The notes below the pieces were generated by a model, which did not search any database, was not told where the DNA came from, and saw only the letters and a list, made by a program, of their open reading frames with translations. DNA of 64,000 bases from Spiroplasma endosymbiont of Panorpa germanica (GTDB taxonomy: Bacteria; Bacillota_I; Bacilli_A; Mycoplasmatales; Mycoplasmataceae), in NCBI RefSeq assembly GCF_964019765.1, contig NZ_OZ026461.1, positions 186,001 through 250,000 of the forward strand, read 5' to 3'. This document shows positions 59,306-64,000 of this stretch, piece after piece (position 1 is the stretch's first letter; each line of letters starts with the position of its first letter). The position numbers and the translations under genes are program-made.

Positions 59306-60866
59306 TCAACCCCGCTTAAATAAAATTACTGAAAACTTCCCAGTATTTAGTTTTAATTGAAATTGAATCTGAAAAAGTATTACTTTGTGAATTGTCAATG
59401 CAGTTTTTGGAATCATGATTGTTATTTTTTCAATATTGTTCGCCCTAGGAATGAAACAAAATATGGTTGTCTATAATGGCGTGTACCAGGTGCACCAAAA
59501 CTGAGGACAAAGTTTATGAGCTTTTCAGACCATAAAAACTAGTTTGGTTATTTTATTTATCACGGTTTGAATTGTATTATCAACTTATGAATTATTTGTA
59601 AAACAAAAAAAAGCCCTGATGTTTCAACTAGAAATTAGAACGGGAAATAGGTTATGGATTTCATATTGAAGTCGCTTTCTAATTATCTTTTTAACATTAA
59701 TAATTATTATAACCTTCTTGTTAATTTGTGATTCATTTATTGCCCTTAGTTTTAAAAATTTTGGAAAACCGTTTTTTGAGGCTTTTGGATTGGCAAATTA
59801 TCCGTTCTTCTATCTTTTAGCTATCGTTTTATTTAGTTTTTCATTGTTTTTCAATGCAGTTTTAAATCCCGTTCTTTCAACTCTATTTTTAATGTCGATA
59901 ATGAGCTTTGTATTCATTAACCCATTTGGTTGAGTTCCAATTTTTCAAGGAGTCATGTCTGCAAAAAATGTTTACAGTTTAAATGATAAAATTAGAGGGC
60001 TGAATTTTGAGTTTAGCTTTGCTAAAAACTTTAATGATTATTTTGCAAATAAAACGGAAATTGACTATTTGCAAAAAGACTTAAAAGAAATGGACATTTA
60101 CAACTATTATTGATTCTTTGAACAAGATAATATATTTGAAGCAAACGAAGAAAATATTATGGATCCTTATTTATCTGCTAAGTCTTATGAGACATTATTA
60201 AAATGAAATGATAAAATAAAATCTCCTGATAATAAAATAGCAGATTTTACTAACTTAACAAATCAATTAATTAAATCTGAAGTCGACGAAAATTTGAAAG
60301 ATTTTTTAGAATTTTACAAAATTTGAGGTGAAAAATATTTGACCGCCTCAATTTTTGACGGTACATATATTCATTCAAATACAGCTAGACAAATTTTTGG
60401 ACCTGGTAAATATTTTAGTTTCTTGTTAAATGTCCTTAAAAACAGTATGCAAATTAATAAAAATAACATTTTGAATTTAGATGATTATAACAAAACAATT
60501 AATTTTAACGAAAGTAATAACCACTGAAATCCGATTAATCATTTTGAATGATTAAAACGCGGCAAAATTTACAATACAGAAGACATCTTTTTAAGAGAAC
60601 TTGTCTTTCCTACAATTTATGGAACAAATTGAACTATCGCCTCATTTGATTGAAACATTACTAATCAAACAGAATTTGATAAAATATTGAATAGTCAGGA
60701 CTCATTGAGACAAATCAAAGATACAAGTGAGTATGAATCTGTAATTCAAATAGGGAAAGTTATTAACAACCCTTTATACGAACTATTTTATTCATTATGA
60801 CTTCTAACATCGGCTTTATTCTTTGCACTAGCCTTTTTAATATTTAAAAAATTTTACTTTAACTAA
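59280..60866 (+). CDS. ABC transporter permease with large extracytoplasmic domain
   Basis: This 528-aa protein is read through many TGA-Trp. Helices lie at about residues 30-55, 78-100, 118-145 and 158-200; a soluble domain of about 270 residues (225-500) follows; the last helix is at about 500-524 (LWLLTSALFFALAFLIF). Its ATG lies 26 bases inside the end of the ATPase gene. The soluble domain is hydrophilic, Asn/Asp/Lys-rich and lies between the two membrane halves, presumably outside the cell. With the ATPase it forms an ABC-2-like exporter; the substrate is unknown. Confidence 0.75.
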
Positions 60867-60934
60867 GAATTAAATAATAACTACTAATTAAAATAAGTCA
60901 AAAACTAGAACTTAATACTTTTAGTAGATAAAAC

Positions 60935-60977
60935 AAAAAAACATTCATATTGTTTAAGACAATTTGAATGTTTTTTT
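60935..60977. terminator. Bidirectional terminator
   Basis: AAAAAACATTCA, an inner ATTGT/ACAAT pair and TGAATGTTTTTT make a long stem between the convergent permease and merR genes. Confidence 0.9.
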
Positions 60978-60997
60978 GATGATGAAATATCGGGTTT

Positions 60998-61369
60998 TTA
61001 CCTATTTTTAATCTTATCTTCGTAAAACTGCTTTTTATATTCAATAAAATCAATTTGCTCTTGAATATCTTTTTGATTTTTTAAGACTACTTTTTCTTGC
61101 TTTAAAATCATTGCTTGACGTTCTGCTAAGCTTTCATCTCCAAGATCTACCAAACCTATGTATTTTATTATTTCCTTTAAGGGCATACTTGTCTTTTTTA
61201 AACAAATAATTGTTTCTACAAAACGTAAGTCATCTTCTAATAAATAACGATAGTTGTTTTCATCTCGTTTGAACTTATTAATTACGCCTTTTTCATCATA
61301 AAACCTTAGTTGTGACTCTGAAATATTGAATTTCAAAGCAATGTCTTTTAAATAATACTTTAAAATCAT
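60998..61369 (-). CDS. MerR-family transcriptional regulator
   Basis: This 123-aa protein has an N-terminal winged HTH (YLKDIALKFNISESQLRFYD then EKGVINKFKRDENNYR), followed by the dimerisation coiled coil (AERQAMILKQEKVVLKNQKD). No Cys cluster for metal sensing is visible. ATG at 61369 was chosen because AGGAG lies 8 nt before it; an earlier ATG sits directly on the AGGAG. TATAAT on the minus strand lies just upstream. It faces the ABC operon across a shared terminator; whether it regulates it is unknown. Confidence 0.85.
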   Translation of the reverse strand: MILKYYLKDIALKFNISESQLRFYDEKGVINKFKRDENNYRYLLEDDLRFVETIICLKKTSMPLKEIIKYIGLVDLGDESLAERQAMILKQEKVVLKNQKDIQEQIDFIEYKKQFYEDKIKNR

Positions 61370-61454
61370 AGCAATCATCTCCTAAATAAATTATAAACCA
61401 TTATTTGGATCTTTTAATCTGCAAATAGGGAACAAACAAAGTTGAATTTCAGCG

Positions 61455-61485
61455 AAAAAAAATGACTTTAAAAAGTCATTTTAAA
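61455..61485 (-). terminator. Terminator of the DEAD-box helicase gene
   Basis: An AATGACTTT/AAAGTCATT stem with the A-run on the plus strand gives a T-tract on the minus strand, just after the helicase stop. Confidence 0.82.
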
Positions 61486-61491
61486 TGTTTT

Positions 61492-62916
61492 TTAGTTTCA
61501 GTTTGATTTACTTTTTGATGGCTTACTACTTCCAAAACTTCTTTTTGGTTTAGCTGCTCCAAAGTCGCGTTTACGACGGTCTTTTCCAGCCGCCCCTTTA
61601 TCAAATGAGTTTGATTTAAAATCTCCTGATTTTGCAAATGGTTTATCAGCAGAGAAACCTTCTTTTCTTGGTCCAGAATTGCGTTCTGAACCACGATTAT
61701 TATCTGAAAAACTTCTTGAGCGATTTCCATTTGAAGAACCTCTTCTAAATCCGTCGCCTCTTGAAGATCCACCACCACTACGACGTTCAACAATCGGTAG
61801 TTCTCAACTGTCAACATCCATTTTTTCAATTTCTTTGTTTTGGTATTTTTCTAAATCTTTCATATGGAAAAAGTTGTTACGATTTCCTACTAATGAAATT
61901 GAATTTCCCTTTGAACCTGCACGAGCAGTTCTACCGATTCGGTGAATGTAATATTCGTGATCATGAGGTAAGTCGTAATTGATTACATAATCAATTCCAG
62001 GAACATCAATTCCTCTAGCAGCAACATCGGTCGCTACTAATACTTTAGTTGCTGATGTTTTAAAAGCTTTTAAAGCACGATTTCTTTCGCTTTGTCTTTT
62101 GTCTCCATTGATAACAAATGATCTGACTCCATTTTTATAAAGTAGATTACTAATTTCCTCTGTTTGAGATTTTGTATTAGCAAAAATAATGCTTAATTCA
62201 GGTTTAATGTTATTATAAATTGCTACAAGCGCATCTTCTTTATTGTGAGTTTTTGTATCAATAAAGTATTGCTTAATATTAGAACCACTTAAAGCAGTTC
62301 TCTCTACTGAAATTTCTACAGGATCTTTTAGGTATTTGTTTGCTATTTCAATAACTTGTTTATTCATAGTTGCTGAAAATAAAAGTGTTTGATGTTCTTC
62401 GGGAACTACTCTAAAAAGATTGTCAATATCTTGTTTAAATCCCATTTTCAGCATTTCATCAGCTTCGTCTAATACAACAGTTCTAACTTGGTCAAGTTTC
62501 AGCACTTTTCTATTTAATAAATCAGTGATTCTTCCTGGTGTTCCAACAACAATGTTGGTTCTCTTTAAAGCTTGAATCTGGCGAGAAATATTAGCTCCCC
62601 CAGTTACACCAGTTGAGGTAATTCCCTCTAAATACATTGATAAGTCGCGTACTTTATCTAAAACCTGTAAAGATAGTTCTCTAGTTGGTGTTACGATAAT
62701 TGCTTGAACAAAGTTCACATTTGGAGTGATTCTTTCAAGAATTGGTAATAAAAAAGCGGCTGTTTTTCCAGTTCCGGTTTGAGATTTTCCAATAATATCT
62801 TTATTTTCTAAGGCAACAGGAATTGTTTTTTCTTGTATTTCTGTTGCTATAGTTAAGTTGTGTTTTGCAAGAGCTTTTTGCAATTGCGGTTTTAAGTTTA
62901 TTTCGTTAAAATTCAT
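61492..62916 (-). CDS. DEAD-box RNA helicase (CshA-like)
   Basis: This 474-aa protein has the Q-motif at the N-terminus (FNEINLKPQLQKALAKHN), Walker A SQTGTGKT, PTRELS, TGG, TPGR, DEAD, SAT, and in domain 2 IIFANTK, VATDVAARGIDVPG and HRIGRTARAG: the complete set. After a TGA-Trp at about residue 371 the tail is basic and low-complexity, rich in Arg/Gly/Ser (RRSGGGSSRGDGFRR) and Lys/Ser, as in CshA and DeaD. It acts in mRNA decay, ribosome assembly or cold adaptation. AAAGGA precedes ATG. A consensus promoter gives a 5' leader of about 115 nt. Confidence 0.93.
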
Positions 62917-63039
62917 TTGAATTTCCTTTCTGTCAGTTGGAGGAATAAGGTATGACCATTTTTAAAATTTAAAAATCCTTAATACTTGAAAAAATTCTCA
63001 GACCAAACGAACAGAAATCAAGTTTTCTACAACTTATTA

Positions 63040-63068
63040 AGTATAGTTTATTTAACTCCTTATGTCAA
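63040..63068 (-). promoter_or_regulatory. Promoter of the DEAD-box helicase gene
   Basis: On the minus strand TTGACA, 17 bp, TATACT. It lies about 125 bp before the ATG, leaving a long untranslated leader. Confidence 0.8.
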
Positions 63069-63191
63069 ATGATTAATCACCTTTTTTACAAAAAATATTG
63101 CACATAATCGACAAAAAGTTTGGAAAATATAGCTAAAAATAGTAAAATAATAATGATTTGGTTTACCAAAGATTAGATAAGAGGAAGCGAA

Positions 63192-63962
63192 ATGAGCGAT
63201 AATAAATATAAACCAGTTGATTATGCTGAGATAATTATTTCAGAAGTTGATTCAGCATACAAAAATTTTATAAAAAATAATTCTAAATTATTTGTTTTAC
63301 CCGAGGAAATTGCAACTTTCATTAAAAACACTAAAAAAATCAGTGACCGTGAAAACCTAGAAAGATATACAGTTGTTTTAGAAAAGAATTTCATAAAAAT
63401 TACTTGTAAGCCAGAAAAAGAAAATTTTGCTATTTTCTTAAACCACCATTTCTATTTGGTTAGAAACTCACTGATAAATATAAAATCAATTGATGCTAAT
63501 TTAGAGGAGCAAAAATTAGAAACTTCAGTAATTAGCGAACCAATGGGAATGGATATTGTAGCACTTACAGCAGTTCATATGCTAGGAGCTAATGCATCTC
63601 AACTGCAAGAAACTTATAAAAAATTAGAATTGCAAAATGATGATCAATCAGTTTACAAAAGTCTAATTAAATTTCTTGAGGACACTTTGAATTTAGATGG
63701 AGAATCTGCTTTTAAAATGCTTTTAGATAACATTGCAAATTACCTACAAAAATATAATGAAGTATACAAGGTAATCTCAGATTTACCCGAAGATGAAATG
63801 AGTGCAAAGAGAATCGAAATGTTCATGTACTGCACTGATGCTTACTTCCTTTTAGGAATTATTTACAAAATTTTACTAAAAACACCATTAAATAGCGGTG
63901 TAATTGACCAAGATATTTACGATCGATTATCACCAGAACTTGATGCTTTTAAAAATATTTAA
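63192..63962 (+). CDS. Unknown soluble protein
   Basis: This 256-aa protein has no signal peptide or membrane helix. It is mainly helical and acidic, with a short beta stretch (RYTVVLEKNFIKITCKP) in the first third and a helical second half containing VYKSLIKFLEDTLNLDGESAFKMLLDNIANYL shown here only as region residues 150-200. No family motif is recognised. AAGAGGAAG precedes ATG. It is divergent from the helicase gene across a 275-bp region. Confidence 0.72.
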   Translation: MSDNKYKPVDYAEIIISEVDSAYKNFIKNNSKLFVLPEEIATFIKNTKKISDRENLERYTVVLEKNFIKITCKPEKENFAIFLNHHFYLVRNSLINIKSIDANLEEQKLETSVISEPMGMDIVALTAVHMLGANASQLQETYKKLELQNDDQSVYKSLIKFLEDTLNLDGESAFKMLLDNIANYLQKYNEVYKVISDLPEDEMSAKRIEMFMYCTDAYFLLGIIYKILLKTPLNSGVIDQDIYDRLSPELDAFKNI

Positions 63963-63971
63963 ATAATCAAT

Positions 63972-63999
63972 TAACTTCAAAGAAATTTGAAGTTTTATT
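63972..63999 (+). terminator. Terminator at the right edge
   Basis: An AACTTCAAA/TTTGAAGTT stem followed by TTATTT at the window end. Confidence 0.78.
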
Positions 64000-64000
64000 T

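Noticed and set aside
61476-61829. 117-aa minus-strand frame overlapping the helicase tail
   Set aside because: It is another frame of the low-complexity Arg/Gly/Ser tail; the tail joins the helicase through a TGA-Trp.

Overview
The window is AT-rich and reads as a chromosome segment of a UGA=Trp mollicute. In almost every conserved gene the reading frame runs through TGA at positions where the protein family has Trp, for example in purB, gltX, ychF, fba and metG, and TAA/TAG are the only real stops. Release factor 1 (prfA) is present. The rsmG-parA-parB-DUF951-ychF block, two FNT transporters, an MEP-pathway ispF, lipoproteins with a C-terminal-Cys signal peptide and a giant repetitive intracellular protein point to the Spiroplasma/Mesoplasma/Entomoplasma branch. 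Spiroplasma is the most likely genus. This assignment is an inference, because no rRNA or tRNA lies in the window.

Layout: 1-4.1 kb holds two tandem FNT-type anion channels and an ABC exporter half-transporter. 4.1-9.7 kb holds a hidden 62-aa membrane protein, a GH1 phospho-glucosidase with a DUF3284-like partner, a DUF3137/LemA pair and a DUF2130 coiled-coil protein. 9.7-17.8 kb holds an ABC-F ATPase (minus strand), then a tight purine/translation operon prs-pth-purA-purB-hpt-metG. 17.9-25 kb holds mnmG, an amino-acid permease, rsmG, parA, parB, DUF951 and ychF. 25-31.8 kb holds ispF-gltX, an HD hydrolase, rpoE, pyrG, fba and rpmE. 31.8-39.2 kb holds a degenerate (motif-less) ABC ATPase, nrnA, tdk, prfA, prmC, a polytopic membrane protein and tsaC.

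39.2-50.8 kb is the most unusual part. A three-gene cluster (soluble protein, small membrane protein, giant protein) ends in a single 9.3-kb reading frame of 3111 aa. It has three N-terminal repeats, about 2400 aa of Gly-turn repeats arranged in seven or eight supermodules, a basic coiled region and a Cys/His-rich tail. Read with the standard code it would appear as about six separate fragments.

50.8-61.4 kb is accessory and surface-oriented: a possible PD-(D/E)XK-like protein, an aldo/keto reductase, a lipoprotein family with one frameshifted member (one A short in a poly-A run after the start codon) and one decayed copy, and a secreted protein plus ABC transporter operon behind a perfect 15-bp inverted repeat, with a convergent MerR regulator. 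61.5-64 kb holds a DEAD-box RNA helicase and an unknown soluble protein.

Most transcription units end in clear stem-loop/T-tract terminators, several of them bidirectional. I saw no tRNA, rRNA, CRISPR array, insertion sequence or replication origin.
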